64,000 nt of DNA from Endomychus coccineus (GCA_958510875.1 OY294071.1:36920581-36984580); one strand, 5' to 3'; positions 22,441-35,600 are shown, numbered from the stretch's first letter. Program-made: numbers and translations. Notes: a model not told the origin generated them from the sequence alone.

Positions 22441-25400
22441 AGCTAAGAACATTTGAAAGTAAATACAACACAAGTAGTGGGATTTGGACATGATTTAGAT
22501 GGTAGTGAATTATTATCAGGTAAATTTAAATAATAATAATGATTTTATAAGCATTGGTTTATTTGCATATTGTACATTAAGTTTCACCATTATAGTTCAT
22601 CGTTGAATCAATAGATGAACAGAAAGAAAAGAGGAAAAGTATAAAAAGATATAAGGTTTGAATCTGCTTTGATCGCTAACACTACATTGTTTGCACAAGT
22701 ATTCAAATCGGCCGAAAATTTCCATTGGTTTCGTAGTTGTGGAGGAAATGGGTCTAATGAATACTTGATTCAATAACGAGGTAAACAATCTGAACATGTA
22801 TGTTGAATAGTCAGGAATAAGCAACGAGTAGACCCCCAAGTACATCTCATAATTTCACGTAATTGAAATACAAACAGTAGTAATTCATAGAACTTCACTG
22901 AACTAATAAAGATGTTAAATTCAATAATTTATCAAAGAAATGGGAAATATTCATTTCGAGCTTTAGACACGCTGCCAGTAAACGAATTGTTCAGAAAAAG
23001 ATACTATCCGTTTGATTTAACTTCTTTCTGTTCATTTAACTCGAGAAACTGCTACCAATTGGAGCAAGCATTTTTGATTGACTCAGAAAACTTCCAATAT
23101 CTCGATTTTGTTGTGTTGATCCCATACTAATATTCGAGTTTAAATTGTCATACATCCCCTACACACCCTCACACAATTATATTGTATTCGCGCTTTTGAA
23201 CTAGCAATCTAGCAATACATCATGATAACGTGATTGTGAAAAACCTCCACAATATAGGACAGTAACAATACTTTGATAAATTAAATGCTCGTGAAATCAG
23301 ATTAAATTCCAAAAGAGTAGACAGAAATCTGTATCGTGTTGAAAACATTATTCATAGGGAATTTAGAATGACAAAGGTGTCTGTCTTCGCTTCTTTGAAT
23401 ATCGGGCATTATTCCTTGGTCCAGATGCGATGCGATGCAGAGAAAAACGTTTCCAAGACAATTTCCAGGAATCGCAACTTGACAGAGATGCCTTATTTCA
23501 AACAAGTGACTCCTGTTCTGATACGTTGTCAAAGCCACAATGAATGAATTGGAATCTTTTGAACTTACCGTGAGAAAAGAATTCTATCGGCTACGCTTCA
23601 CAGTTTATCATAAAATGCTGTCGAGTTGCCGATTCTTAACAGTTGTTTTTTGTAGAGCTCTAGAAAACGCAGTATAGATCTTCGGTCTAGGTGTATACAG
23701 GAGATTTAATTCAGAAACGGACATACGTTAACTGTGAACACGAGTGACTGAGATGATTGTAAATAAACTATACTCAATGGGTCCTTGGCTGCTTACACCT
23801 AGATACGGTGTTTCATCAATTCTGCCAATTTATTTCCGCACCTACTCAAAACTTGGGGACCAGCCTGTTCATTTTTTCAACATTCAGCACACAGATCATG
23901 AATAACTTGTCGAATATACTGAGATATTAGAAGAGATTCTACATCCGGCTTCGCGAAAAACTTTCTAAATCTTCAAACCTGAAAACAATTCAATAAAGTA
24001 CTTTCCATTTTTCGATTTTGCTACAAAATGTGGGTTACGAGTATTTTTGACTTGCAAAACAGGAAAAAGACTTACATTAGGCAATCAGGTTAATTGAATT
24101 TCTGCTTTTCTGACATCACCAGATATAGAGTGCGATGCTTTACTTTGAATAAGCAACTTGATCATTCCAAATGTTTGTTCATAGGAATAATATGTCCTAC
24201 TTCTGGGTAATTTAGGATGTAGCTCAATGGGTTCGGAACATAACTATTTATAAAATTCTGAAGAATACGTAAAAAACAGTTGCAATCTGCGAGCGTTTTC
24301 ATCTAATGTATTTCCGATTTTTAGAAATTTGTCAAATTAGAGATAAATTGAACCTATCAATATAATAACATGATGTCATGAATCGATATTAATTATTTTG
24401 CAATCATCTTCCTAGCTAATCCTATGAGCGTTCAATTGGGGATATATCTAGTAATTATAACGGTCGAGCATCGAATTTGCAACAACATTATTGTGATTAG
24501 AAATTAAATAGTGGTCTCTGGGATATATTGCATATGGAATGGTTCGCCTATAATATATGTATGCATTAGTCATTGTTCAAGCACTAAGATGTTTCTATTT
24601 TTCTGTCATAAACTCAAATCTGGAGTAAAACTACTTTTTCAAATATAATTCGAATATCATCATCAATCTCATATTGTACATATACCCAACGTCCTTGATG
24701 ACATGAATATGTTTCAAGGAAATACGTCTCTTGAGCTTATCCTTTGAAAAATATTCGCTTTCAGACATGCTAGTCAAGTTTAATATTCTAGTGTAATCAG
24801 TTGGGAGTGTGAGCATCAGGAATAGGTTCCTAAGGCTATAAAGAGAATCATTATATCGATTTCAGAACAGTTTATGATGAATCGTGGGGCGGAGCGTGAC
24901 GGAACGGAGTAATCTGTAACTATAATTAATAAGGTATGGTCAGCGATCTTATATTCACTGTAAGAAGTAGAAATGTTGCTATAAATGTGATGATATTGCG
25001 AAAACCTCAATTGAATGTTGCACTGTAGTTGTTAGAAATAGAATTCTACTAGCAAAATTACTTATAGACTATAAATAATGTCGCTTTAGGCAAATACTAG
25101 AATCATTAAACATCACGATAAAATCAAACAAATTTTCATCAGATTCTCGTTTCTCGTAGATGAAACTATGCAGATATATTTACTATTCAAACTGTTATCA
25201 CTCAGTGATTTACCCATTTCACGTTCAATCAACTTCCGTAACATTCACAGATATTGTCGGACGTTTGATGTGATCTCACTTCATTTGATTTTTATTCAAC
25301 TTCCTCTCTAGGCACTGTTCCTCATTTAAATTATGTTAATTGATTGTTTTCATAATTTTATGGAATTGGCAGTAGCCTGAAACCATCGTTTAACATTTTG

Positions 25401-25509
25401 ATGAAGGATTATCGTGGTTAATCGGAAGGAGAGGAACAACAAGAGATTTACATGATCCTCATTTACACCATAGAGATATCGCTGTCTATAGGTTCGAGCT
25501 TCTTTTGCA
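22441..25509. other. no recognisable gene
   Basis: AT-rich with short frames only. A minus-strand stretch ending at 23568 with ggtaagt looks like a splice donor, but nothing coding is convincing around it. Confidence 0.4.
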
Positions 25510-26865
25510 ATGATACTTCATGGCTAATTCAAATTGATGAGAAAGACGGAATTCAATTCCAAACAAAGAGATCATTTGACGGTCCGTACTGGTTGAACCT
25601 AAACATACGTACATTTTCCATGACCAGCCCTTTGAAAATCTGCAAAATCCGAAAATTTCATAATTCTTCTGTAACTGCTGGAACTTATTCTATGTGATCT
25701 TAGAACATCGCTGATACCAATTTTGGTTAAATTATTCATAAGAAACATGGTTTTTAAGGATAATTATCAGGAAAGTTTGCTAAATTTAGGTTTTCGGAAT
25801 GCCGTAAAATGGTTAGTCATCTTAGGAGGTTAAAAGTAACAACGGAATCGAATTCAGCATTCACAAAAATGTGTTTTCACTCGGTTTCATCTGAATTGGA
25901 GAGGTCGACAAAATTCACAATTTTTCCATACCTACCCCTTTGAAAATCAGCAAAATTCGAAAATTCCATAATTTTCCAATAACTGATGGAACTTTTATTC
26001 TATGTGATCTTAGAAGATTTCAGATATCGATTTCACTAGAATTATTCATAGGAAACATGGTAATAATTGAGAAAATTTACCAAATTTAGGTTTCCGGAAT
26101 GCTGTAACATGGTTAGCCCTCATCTAAGGTTAAAAATAAGAGCGGAATCGAATTCGTCATCCGCAAAAACGTATTTTAACTCAGTTTCATCTTAATCGGA
26201 GAGATCGACCAAATCCAAAAATTGTCCATACCTCTACCCCTTTGAAAATCAGCAAAATTCGAAAATTTCATAATTTTCCAATAACTGATGGAACTTATTC
26301 TATGTGATCTTAGAACATTTCTGATATCGATTTCGGTTGAACTATTCATAGGAAACATGGTTTTCATGGGTAAATTAAGAAAATTTACCAAATTTAGGTT
26401 TCCGGAATGCTGTAACACTGTTAGTCCTCATCTAAGGTTGAAATTAACAACGGAATCGAATTTGTCATCCGCAAAAACCTTTTTTAACTCAGTTTCATCT
26501 CAATCGGAGATATCGACCAAATCCAAAAATTGTCCATACCCTTTGAAAATTAGTGAAATTTGAAAATTTCGTAATTGTTCCAATAACTACTGGAACTTAT
26601 TCTATGTGATCTTAGAACATTGCTGATATGGATTTCGGTTGAATTATTCATAGGAAACATGGTTTTCAAGGGTAATAATTAAGAAAATTACCTGAATGTA
26701 GGTTTGAGGAATGCTTTAACTCAGTTATTCGTCATGTAAAGTTGAAGGTAATAGGGAATTCGAATTCACCATCCTTAAAAACATTTCATTAGAAAGTTCC
26801 ATCCAAATTGATAAGATCGACCAAAAGCATAATTTTTCCATACCTACCCCTTCAATCTGCAAAAT
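25510..26865. repeat. tandem array, approx. 300-bp unit, 4+ copies
   Basis: tatgtgatcttaga occurs at 25691, 26001, 26301 and 26603, giving periods of about 310, 300 and 302 bp. Each unit also holds tttgaaaatc(a/t)gcaaaat, tcataggaaacatgg, caaatttaggtttccggaatgc and ggagag(g/a)tcgac-type segments. Copies 2 and 3 are the most alike and the outer ones have decayed. No lasting open frame crosses the units. Confidence 0.9.
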
Positions 26866-27855
26866 TGATTCGGAATCCATCTCCTCGTCCTTCTTTCTAT
26901 CATTTCAAGGGCAAGAAATTGTTGACATCACAGTTTTTAGACTGAAGAGGTAGACAACTGATCAAAACTAATCTCTTGGTTACAGCAATTAGAAATAAAA
27001 TTTGATAACACTCCACAGGCCTTTGAAATAATCCATAGGCACAAAACGAATCAATATTCCGAATATTACGTGTTAATATCTATATAATGTATATGTTCTC
27101 CAGAATTATAAGTGTAAAATGTGAACATTAAAGAGGCGGATAAAACAACATTTATGAATACTTTCTAAAAGGTATTGTATTCTTGATAAGAGAATATCGA
27201 AGGGTTCAAATGGGCTTGCATGGCGAGCAAAACGTGAAATTTAGTGTGACACTCGCTATCTCATCTCAGTTTAAAGGTCATAAATCAATTTGGCAATAGA
27301 AGATAAAAGAAATGGGACCATCGGTTTTGTGATATCCCACTGTTGCGTTTGTTTGAAATAAATTGCAGCAGTGGCATCTCTACATATATTTTAAAGACAA
27401 ACAATGTTCGCCAAATATACATTTTAGAGAAACGGTTGTTTGCTTCTTTCTCACCTTCTAGAGCAATATCATACAAAGGCATTTTTCATTCGCTGAAACG
27501 GTATATATTCAACGTCAATTCGTCTTTGTTTTTTGGAAGTGCTTCAACAATTCATTGTCTGCTCATAGAAATAATGATACCGCTATTAATTTCGGTAGTT
27601 TGTCACTAAACCTTTTCTCCATCAACTAACTGAGTCCATTATGTGACAAGCTGCCACTATGTTACCCTGTTAAGCTGTATTTCAAAGATCCTTGGGTTCG
27701 TCATCCAGGCCTGATTTCAAATCATGTTTTCTAAAAACTATCAACAATCAACCACATAACGCAATTTCTCGCGGAATCTGTTGAAATGGGTGTTCAGGTG
27801 AATGCTGCTTATATGGACTCCAAGCCCTTCAACCTGTTGAACCATCAGATGAAAT
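26866..27855. other. no recognisable gene
   Basis: Opposed 65- and 88-codon frames near 27300-27600 overlap each other and look random. Nothing else recognised. Confidence 0.4.
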
Positions 27856-28500
27856 CAAGAAGCTTCATAAAGGCTCTCCACAGTCGCTTGCCTTGTCAGA
27901 TACTTGCAACATCGCTCCCAATTTGTGAAAACTGCTGACGTCAGGTCTTTGATCTTCAAGGTGCTTCATAAAGGCTATCCACACTCGCTTGCCTTGTCAG
28001 ATACTTGCAACATCGATCCCAATTTGTGAAAACTGATGACGTCAGGTCTCCAAGGTGGGATCTGTCATCCCGCAGGGCTCAGTTTTGGAACCTCTACTGT
28101 TTATAATTTTCATTAATGATGCTACCGGAAATGTGTGCTTTATGCAGATAACATGAAGCGTATCATACAGATAAGATCTATTTGAGAGGCTATTCTATCA
28201 CAAGATTGTCAGAATAGGTCACATTCACGGTGCCAATCAATCTGGCTCGATTTGAACATCTCCAAACGCACTACGGTCTCGCCAAAAATGTCGTCACTGT
28301 TGTTCTCAAAGAGCATTGCGACCATCACTCTGCTTCGATCATGTAAGATGGAAGGAAGGTCTTAGAGTTATCCTTAATTCACAATTGTCCTGCAAAGCAC
28401 ATGTAGAGAGTATTTACTCTGGGGCATTCAAATGTTTGGCCTTCATATGCCCTAATACTTTAAATGTTATTGGTCACCTTGATTCGCCCTCACTTTAAGT
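27856..28500 (+). pseudogene. jockey/CR1-like LINE reverse-transcriptase fragment
   Basis: In shifting frames the + strand encodes RSQFVKTDDVRS (about 28012), IPQGSVLEPLLFIIFINDAT (28065-28125), VLYADNMK (28137-28160), DCQNRSHS...DLNISKRTTVS (28205-28275), then VILNSQLSCKAHVESIYSGA and FKCLAFI (28358-28450). These are the RT motifs of jockey/CR1-type LINEs in the right order; the catalytic YADD has become YADN. At least two frameshifts and several stops break it. It may be an upstream part of the LINE family whose 3' ends lie at 5.1, 10.0, 11.3 and 43.0 kb, but no overlap proves that. Confidence 0.8.
27862..28056. repeat. tandem duplication, two copies of approx. 100 bp, inside the LINE fragment
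   Basis: gcttcataaaggct starts at 27862 and 27963; both copies run through cttgccttgtcagatacttg and gacgtcaggtct. They differ at only a few positions, so the duplication is much younger than the decay of the surrounding LINE. Confidence 0.9.
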
Positions 28501-30605
28501 GTGCTAGCATTGTGTGTTATCCATCTACTGCTGGTGGCATTAATATGATTGAGCGTGTATTGAGGATATTTCTTATCGAATTGATAATCAACATTCACTT
28601 ACTTGATCTTTCTTAATTTCTTCATGTTTGAAAACGTCCTAAATGATGCACATCATGATTGTTTTCGGGTTCTAAAACAAATTTTGAACATGTCGGGAAG
28701 CAAATGGTAGAAATTGATATGAATAACATAATAAACCTATAATTCTTTTCCGCTGAAATGCGATTCTTTTAAAGGATATATTATTGATACATCAAATCTG
28801 TGCTAATACAACAATACAAAAAGTGTTATTTATTGAATTGTACTATTTACAATACTGATGTCAATCAAATTCAATAATTAAGTTAAATCAAATAGAAATA
28901 TGTTTTCTGTGATCAATTTAACCTATTATACATAAATTGGTCGTTGTAAATGTAAATCAAGTGAACAAATACTATGAATATTTGTGGAGTATTTATGAAA
29001 TGATTCGGTCTTTCCATTGAATACATACAATACCTACAATTCAACTATTTTTCTTGTACATTCATTCCAACTGAATTTTTATAAGGATTTCTAAATTACT
29101 TCCATCGAATGAAAATATGTCATATTCCCTGGTTTGAAACGGTAAGTTAATCTATTTCTTCATTTCATTGAACAGTCAACCTCATTCGTTCTCTATCTAA
29201 TACAGTTTCATACAATCTGGGAATAACAAGTTGCAGGGTTCTGGAGCATTTTCAGAATAGGTTGAAAACATATTCAGTGAATTGAAAATCTCCGAGGTAT
29301 TTATTATAACTTTAAGTGTATTCTGATGAAGTGGCAGCTCATATATTAGGGCTATGTGATATGGGGGAATTGTTAGAGACTGCCCCTGGATCGCATCTTC
29401 TTATTACAAACGTCTGTAGGAAATGATAATGTTTCATAGAGACCTATTTTTTAGAACTTCCCACTTCATGCTACAAATAAACCGACCTAAGAGTTTTTGT
29501 ATGTATAACTGCCTGACACAATAAAACTGAATTCACAAATGCCACTCAAATTTAGGATGAATCTAGAAGCGAAAATATATCAATGCATGTATATTCGGCA
29601 CTTGAGTTAATTCATGAAGGTAGTTATGGTAAATACTATGAGAATGTCGTTTCGTTAATAAATAAACTAATTATGCAATAAGATATTTTATATCATAAAT
29701 TATAATTTTTTATAGAAAAATGTAGCATATTAAGGTCCTGTCGAAAAACGATAATTTGATGTAATGAACAATATATTTTAATAATATTTAAGGGTAACTT
29801 TACACTACAATTTTGTTGATTGGTTAGCTTTTATAGTTTATATCAAAACACAAGTATTGATCAGCACTCCTGACCATGGGCTGCAATAAAAATCAATTCG
29901 AAATTCATCGAGAGCGACATTTCATGGAGTTTCTCCTCTATAGTCACTTATAATACTTTGTTTCTATGCAAACTAATACTGTTTCGAAGTAGATTCCTTA
30001 AATTTATCCAGAATGTATTCGTGAGTTGGAGAAAATCTCCACAAACGCTTTTATTTTGAAAGGTTTTGCATTCTCAAAGGTAACCTAGACAGAGAATAAT
30101 CGTTCTGTGCCTTCACGTATAGTGACAGGAGCGCGCCTACTATGTCATACTGTGACAACAGATTTGTAGACACGTGTTTCGTATAAAAATTGCATTAGTT
30201 CTTGTGTTAAACTTGAAATACGAATAATGATCCATAGTGGGACTTCACTCATTCATCCGTCTGAAAGGAAATAAACACCATAATTCTTACAATAAATTCC
30301 AGATAAGCTGTTGGACCTTCAGCAGCTATATATTGATAACTTACAAATAAATCCAGAATTAGTAAACGTATTTAGTTCGAATTTGAAATATCCAAACATT
30401 TTCGAAGTTATATCACAGCCGGAGAAGTTGATCAGTGACTTCACGTCTGCCTCGTTCTATTAACAATCTCATAAGAAGAGCGAAACAGCTGTCTGGGACT
30501 AATAGACGTGTTGTCACTGTTCAACATGGATAACAGAGACTTTGCCTATTGACTTCTAACTCGGTATGAGTTTGTAATTAATTTGCTTTGTTTCGGGGCC
30601 GTTAC
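28501..30605. other. no recognisable gene
   Basis: Very AT-rich. An open 56-nt segment at 29086-29141 ends in a good-looking donor (ggtaagtt), but the match is too short to call an exon. Nothing else recognised. Confidence 0.4.
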
Positions 30606-31300
30606 CTGGTGGTAGTATCGTTAAGGCAGTACAATTTCAGATCAATCGAGGAGGCCGACTAGAGGGCAACCTAGAGTTCCAACCTTCTGGCCTGAAAGCC
30701 CAGATAAATGCCGCGGAGCAGAATCTTATGCTCAGGTGGCATGTTGACAAGCCGATACACGATGTTTTCTATGGAAACATCGAAACACTCGACTTGTCAA
30801 CCAGGCTGACCTTCGGCTACCTAAGGTCAGCCGAGTTTACATCCGAGACCGAGGAATTTATCGGAGCTTGCCAAGATGACGTAATCAACACATTGACCTA
30901 TCGCCGCAACGTGATGGGTGTACTTGTTCCTATGTCAGCTGCAGGGCCTGTCGAAAGGCGCCTGAGGTGCTTTTCCACCTGCTGTCGGCATGTCCGGCAA
31001 AATCAGCCTCGATGTACACCGATCGTCATAATGCGGCCCTATGGGTGCTTCATTACCATCTTAGGCCCTCGCACGGAATATGCCAATAGCCGGTGCTGCC
31101 TTACATGCCAGGAGATATTGAGTTCGTTGTCGAAAACGAAAAATGTCAGATCTAATGGAATTTTACCCGTTTCCGTCCAACCAAATAGGCCTGAAGTTGT
31201 TCTCCACGATGAACTTAGCAAGACTATGTATGTCATCGAATTCTCTGCTCTGGCAGAGAAGAACATAGTCTTGAAAGGGGAGGAAAAATGAACAAAATAT
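30606..31300 (+). pseudogene. C-terminal part of RLE-LINE polyprotein, copy D
   Basis: 30728-30920 encodes LRWHVDKPIHDVFYGNIETL, STRLTFGYLRSAEFTSETEE and YRRNVMGV. The knuckle is frame-shifted near 30930-31060 (CRACR-type sequence survives only in another frame). The nuclease core is visible in the final frame, ending 31291: NRPEVVLHDELSKTMYVIEF followed by SALAEKNIVLKGEEK. Here P-E replaces P-D at the first acidic position, and a stop follows KGEEK where other copies continue WTKYQDL. Inactive. Confidence 0.78.
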
Positions 31301-31401
31301 TAAGATCTCCTGTTCGAGCTCCGCACGCTATACCCAGGCCACAAGGTCGTATTAGTGGTTCTGATCATCGGTGTTTTAAGCGTCATTCCGTCTTCGCAGC
31401 A

Positions 31402-31413
31402 TTCGAACTTGAA
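31402..31413. other. target-site duplication, left copy
   Basis: ttcgaacttgaa, repeated exactly at 32439-32450. In uninterrupted LINE tails this sequence occurs once (for example 42058-42069, with one change), so the pair marks the PLE insertion. Confidence 0.8.
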
Positions 31414-31455
31414 TATATCTATGGTTTCGGCGTTTACGTAGTGTAAATTCATAAT

Positions 31456-31676
31456 ACTTCAGAAGTTGGAGAATAAAACTCAAATTTTACACAAAACTTT
31501 TAACATTTAATTTAAAAATGCTGACAAATTGTTTCACCACACTGTGGCATTATCAAAGCGAGGAGTTATCAACTAAAGCTAAATCTAAAAGTATGTCCTC
31601 AAATATCAGGGATCAGAATGTGGTGCAAATTGAGGGATGGGGGTGGATAATGGTGGGAGTGTGTTTACAAAATTGT
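31456..31676. repeat. PLE family 3 inverted terminal repeat, left
   Basis: Reverse complement of 32219-32439. Begins acttcagaagttggag and ends gtgtttacaaaattgt. Confidence 0.9.
31531..31557 (-). ncRNA. degenerate hammerhead-like motif, PLE family 3 left arm
   Basis: Mirror of 32338-32364; see there. Confidence 0.3.
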
Positions 31677-31680
31677 AAAT

Positions 31681-32289
31681 AATAATAAAATACTCCAAAA
31701 TAAACTCATAAAAAAAGCCTTAAGCATAATTTATCCGCAAATTAATAATAACACAAAATCAAATTTCACATGTCTAACATATTTAGGTAAACATTCACTA
31801 AAAATATCTCAATTCCTTAAAAAACAGAATAAAAACGTCGCCTTTAAAACAACAAATAACCTATGCTCGTATATTAATAACTCGAAATCTAAAAAAGATA
31901 ACTTAAAGAAATCTGGAGTTTACAGACTGAGATGTGATGACTGTAGTGCTTTGTACATAGGACAAACTGGACGCAGTTTCAGCGTAAGGTTCAATGAACA
32001 TTTGAGAAGTTACAGGCTCAAAAAAGAAGACTCTAATTACGCAAATCACCTGTTAGAACATAACCACAATTTCACCCTTAATCCTGATATTCTACATATT
32101 CAGGAAAAAGGACATAAACTTAATATATTAGAATCCATAGAAATTTTGAAACACGCAAAAAACAATAATAATGTAATATTAAATGATCAAATCGACACAT
32201 ATAATTCACCGCTTGTTAACAATTTTGTAAACACACTCCCACCATTATCCACCCCCATCCCTCAATTTGCACCACATTCTGATCCCTGA
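31681..32289 (+). CDS. PLE family 3 C-terminal region with GIY-YIG endonuclease (5'-truncated, frame intact)
   Basis: An uninterrupted frame of 203 codons enters from the left terminal repeat with no start codon of its own. It encodes YLGKHSLKISQFLKKQNKNV and AFKTTNNL, the linker that precedes the nuclease in PLEs. Then comes SGVYRLRCDDCSALYIGQTG followed by RSFSVRFNEHL: the GIY-YIG signature with a CxxC pair and the catalytic-type arginine. HLLEHNHNF and ILESIEILKHAKN follow, the latter with the expected glutamate. The nuclease is thought to nick target DNA for PLE insertion. There is no RT upstream, so the copy cannot move by itself; it is the only undamaged transposon frame in the window. 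Confidence 0.82.
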   Translation, partial: NNKILQNKLIKKALSIIYPQINNNTKSNFTCLTYLGKHSLKISQFLKKQNKNVAFKTTNNLCSYINNSKSKKDNLKKSGVYRLRCDDCSALYIGQTGRSFSVRFNEHLRSYRLKKEDSNYANHLLEHNHNFTLNPDILHIQEKGHKLNILESIEILKHAKNNNNVILNDQIDTYNSPLVNNFVNTLPPLSTPIPQFAPHSDP

Positions 32290-32439
32290 TATTTAAGGAC
32301 ATACTTTTAGATTTAGCTTTAGTTGATAACTCCTCGCTTTGATAATGCCACAGTGTGGTGAAACAATTTGTCAGCATTTTTAAATTAAATGTTAAAAGTT
32401 TTGTGTAAAATTTGAGTTTTATTCTCCAACTTCTGAAGT
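32219..32439. repeat. PLE family 3 inverted terminal repeat, right
   Basis: Reverse complement of 31456-31676. It overlaps the last codons of the GIY-YIG frame. Confidence 0.9.
32338..32364 (+). ncRNA. degenerate hammerhead-like motif, PLE family 3 right arm
   Basis: TTTGATAA, then a 6-bp stem (tgccac/gtggtg with G-T pairs, loop agt), then GAAAC. The layout copies a hammerhead stem II between its two boxes, but the first box is UUGAUAA rather than CUGANGA, so self-cleavage is doubtful. Confidence 0.35.
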
Positions 32440-32450
32440 TCGAACTTGAA
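32439..32450. other. target-site duplication, right copy
   Basis: ttcgaacttgaa, identical to 31402-31413. The LINE tail resumes here. Confidence 0.8.
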
Positions 32451-32690
32451 GATCATTCCGGCCTGTAAGAACTCGGCGCAGATCTTGATAGACCGGATGC
32501 AAAAGGCAGTCATTCTGGGTTCAATGAGAATACTTAGGACACACAATTTAGAAACTTGAAGCTACTTACCGACTGGGTAGAGGAGTAGCTTCGGTTAACC
32601 GACTTTTGGGGTTTCTGGCGCGACTGCTGCGATGTCGCCAGAGCTCGCAGTAGCCCAGACCAGGTTTTAATGGGAAAAAAAAAGTGTATT

Positions 32691-35600
32691 TATATAGCCG
32701 GAAATTAATGTTAATTCGAAAATGTGTTCAATATTCTGCATTCTTTGTACCATTTTCCGTCGTAATAATAATAATAATTGGACTAATTCATCCAATTCAC
32801 ACTGGTTGAATCTCGCGGTTGAATGATGCTGTCGAAACGTCCAGTATTCGATAATCCTTGCTGATTCACAACACGCATAGCCGATATATTTCGATTTTGA
32901 GAATCACTTTGTTAATTAGGTTTCCTGCGATAATTATAGAAACTTTTGAAACGTTGTGGTCTTGAAAACTGAGATTTGTTGAAAGTAGATTAAGACAAGC
33001 TGAAAACAATTCCTTTCTTTGTCTTCAAAGCTCTCCTTACACAGTCAGATCCTGGAAATTTATTTGCTGAAACAAAAGCATCCGGAGGTAATACAATATC
33101 TTCAGTTCCGAATCAATCACCATCCTCAACTTTTGTTTGAGTTGGGCTCTCTTGAATTAAAATTCGGAAGTTCCATTATTCTGTGGTTTGGTTGGCGGTT
33201 CAAACAAAATGTGTTAAATTTCTGTCATGGGCGGTGCCTCAGTTTTGATAAGTCGATATGTTTCATCCGAACAAAATTTAAGCATTTCTATATCTGTCGA
33301 AATCTGACTTGACATGATAGTATATGTAAATCAAATCTATTTGTATTAATTTGATTTATTATATTAGGTCTTTCTTACAATTATCTTTGAATATCTCCAG
33401 AAACGTTCCTAAATTTAAGTTTAGCATGATACCTCTTTAATTTCTTTCGTCAAAAGGCATCGTGGCATCATAAAAAGTTCAGAATACTTGTTCTAATCAA
33501 TAATAAATTCATACAAACCTCTCATAAGTAATTCTTCTGAATGATATATTCCTGATAGTATATGGAACATCGTATTGTCTCGAAGAATTCCGACTTACTG
33601 CACGGCTTTACATAATGTGATTATACTAGTTAGAGATATTGGTGTACGTTGAAACTTTGATTGCACAATGCTGACGATAATTATTTTCGCCAGACAGCTT
33701 GATCAGTAGAGGAAGATGTAATAGATAATTGAATTATAGTTCAAGGCATATATTCAGTTTGTGTAACAATCTCATCGATTAGGCTCAATAGTCATCAAGT
33801 TTGCAACACAATTACACAGATTCAAGCATATTTGATGTGTTGTATTCTCTTCCAGACAAATCTATTGCAGACCAACTAAGAACTTTGAATTTGATGAAGA
33901 TTCATAAATACTATTCCTGTTTGGTTGTTAGTTTCTGCTTGTAATGAAGTTTCATCGATTATTGTTCAATAATTATTGCCTAATTAATTCAGCAAATATT
34001 TTTCTTTCTGAATTTGAATTCCAATAATTTCATGAGTTTGGAGAGAAACCTCATCTCTCCCTCTCTCGATATGCGTTATCTTCTCGGAGTTTTCAAGATC
34101 AATTTCAAAGGAGGTACTCCCTACAATTATCGTTCTTTTAGGCCAAACCGTCATATATCATCCTGAACTCATGCATTTCACTACATTTAACAAATTTGAG
34201 GATGTACATCCTGCAACTCTTTATGAACCTGTAAAGATCTTCTTGATGGTCCTTTGTTTCCAGTGGAATCGACAGAGAGATCAGTCAGGTCAGGCTTCAA
34301 GAGTTTCTATCAGGATCGAACGGGGTCAGGAATTGTGTGCATTTATCAGAATGGGACCGTCTTTTATGTAATCCTACAAAGTTCGGTCGGTTGGAAATGA
34401 TACTTTCGGAAATCATTTATCTTTGGAAATATCGTTGTGAACATCTCCACCTTCATTATACTTATTTCCTTATATCCAGTTTTTCCGCGCTATATTTCAA
34501 GATTGCCTGGACCTGTGCCTCTGCCATTATAACACACAATAGGAACAATACATATCAGAAGTGTGATATACTGCTGCTGCTTCAGCTCCATAATGCGAAT
34601 AAAATGAAACTAAACAACCTTTTGAAATCTCTGATTTATATACTGCATATCGGTTAGTTTAAGCTTTCCGTGTTTGAGACAGGCATTTATGAGACACATA
34701 CACTATTTTTGAATAATTCTATGAACTATTAAGCTTTCCTCATCACCCAACTTCAAATAAAGATGGAAATACTTTGAAAATCAATCTAAGATATCCACGA
34801 TTACTCCTCCATACTTCATAGCGATGGCATAAAACATTTCCGTCATCATATCTAATTGGATGCCACAATACACAACCGTATTTAACTAATTTCAGGATAC
34901 TGAGTTGTGGGAAGCAATCTTTAGTTAACAGCCTTACGTTTGTGTTAGATTATAGAAGCTACAAAACTGAAAACAAATAACCATTGTCAATATATTTAAA
35001 TATATAGCTTGAGTTGTTCGGTTGAAGATTTAAATGACTTCAAACCTGAGGGTGATACAGTGTTTGTCAGGTTGAGGTGGCTTTCAATGTTTGCGTGTAC
35101 AAGCTGACCATAAGATTGAATAAACAAAATCAGGAGTTATTCACTTATTAAAGTGAATATTACAAATTATTTGTGATGTTGAATATAATTCACAAGCTGT
35201 TGTGGTGTTCACCAAATGTTCGAAAGTAAGTAAGTACATATAATTATTTCAAACCTTTTACAACTGTAGGCAGTATCCGTTGCCATTTCAAAATAAAATA
35301 AGATATGAATTCAAATTAAATTGCCATGTTTTGGTGTGAGTGAAAGACAGTAAGTTGTGAAAGCTTAGTGAGAAATGTCATTGTTGTTGGTAATATGGAG
35401 CGTCGGTCAAATATTCAACGTTCTTTCCCAAATGAAGGCGAGGTAGGGATCTGTAAATCAGTTCACTTTGAGACTTTGACCGTGCGCACGTCGCACGCTC
35501 TCGTCAATTTGAGCGGAAATAAAAGGTTCAGTGAAGATGGAGAACTCATTTTGAAGGTCATTAGATGAGCTATAAGGTTTTAGTTGACCAAATCACAGAA

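Larger units (their letters stand above)
31414..32438 (+). mobile_element. Penelope-like element family 3 with 221-bp inverted termini
   Basis: Inserted in the 3' UTR of RLE-LINE copy D. Inverted repeats 31456-31676 and 32219-32439 are collinear over 221 bp, with no mismatch noticed. They flank one open frame for the end of the PLE protein. A 42-bp segment (31414-31455) precedes the left repeat. The element is 5'-truncated (no RT), but its intact frame and matching arms indicate a recent insertion. Bounded by a 12-bp target duplication. Confidence 0.85.
30606..32690 (+). mobile_element. 5'-truncated RLE-type LINE, copy D, split by a PLE
   Basis: Starts near 30612 with atcgttaaggcag, a point inside the RT tail of copy B. 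It continues through knuckle and nuclease to about 31300 and into the 3' UTR, which is interrupted at 31413 by the PLE and resumes at 32439. The 3' end is the double-hairpin tail, an A9 run (32676-32684) and a short degenerate TA-rich stretch. The LINE was therefore present before the PLE inserted. Confidence 0.85.
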
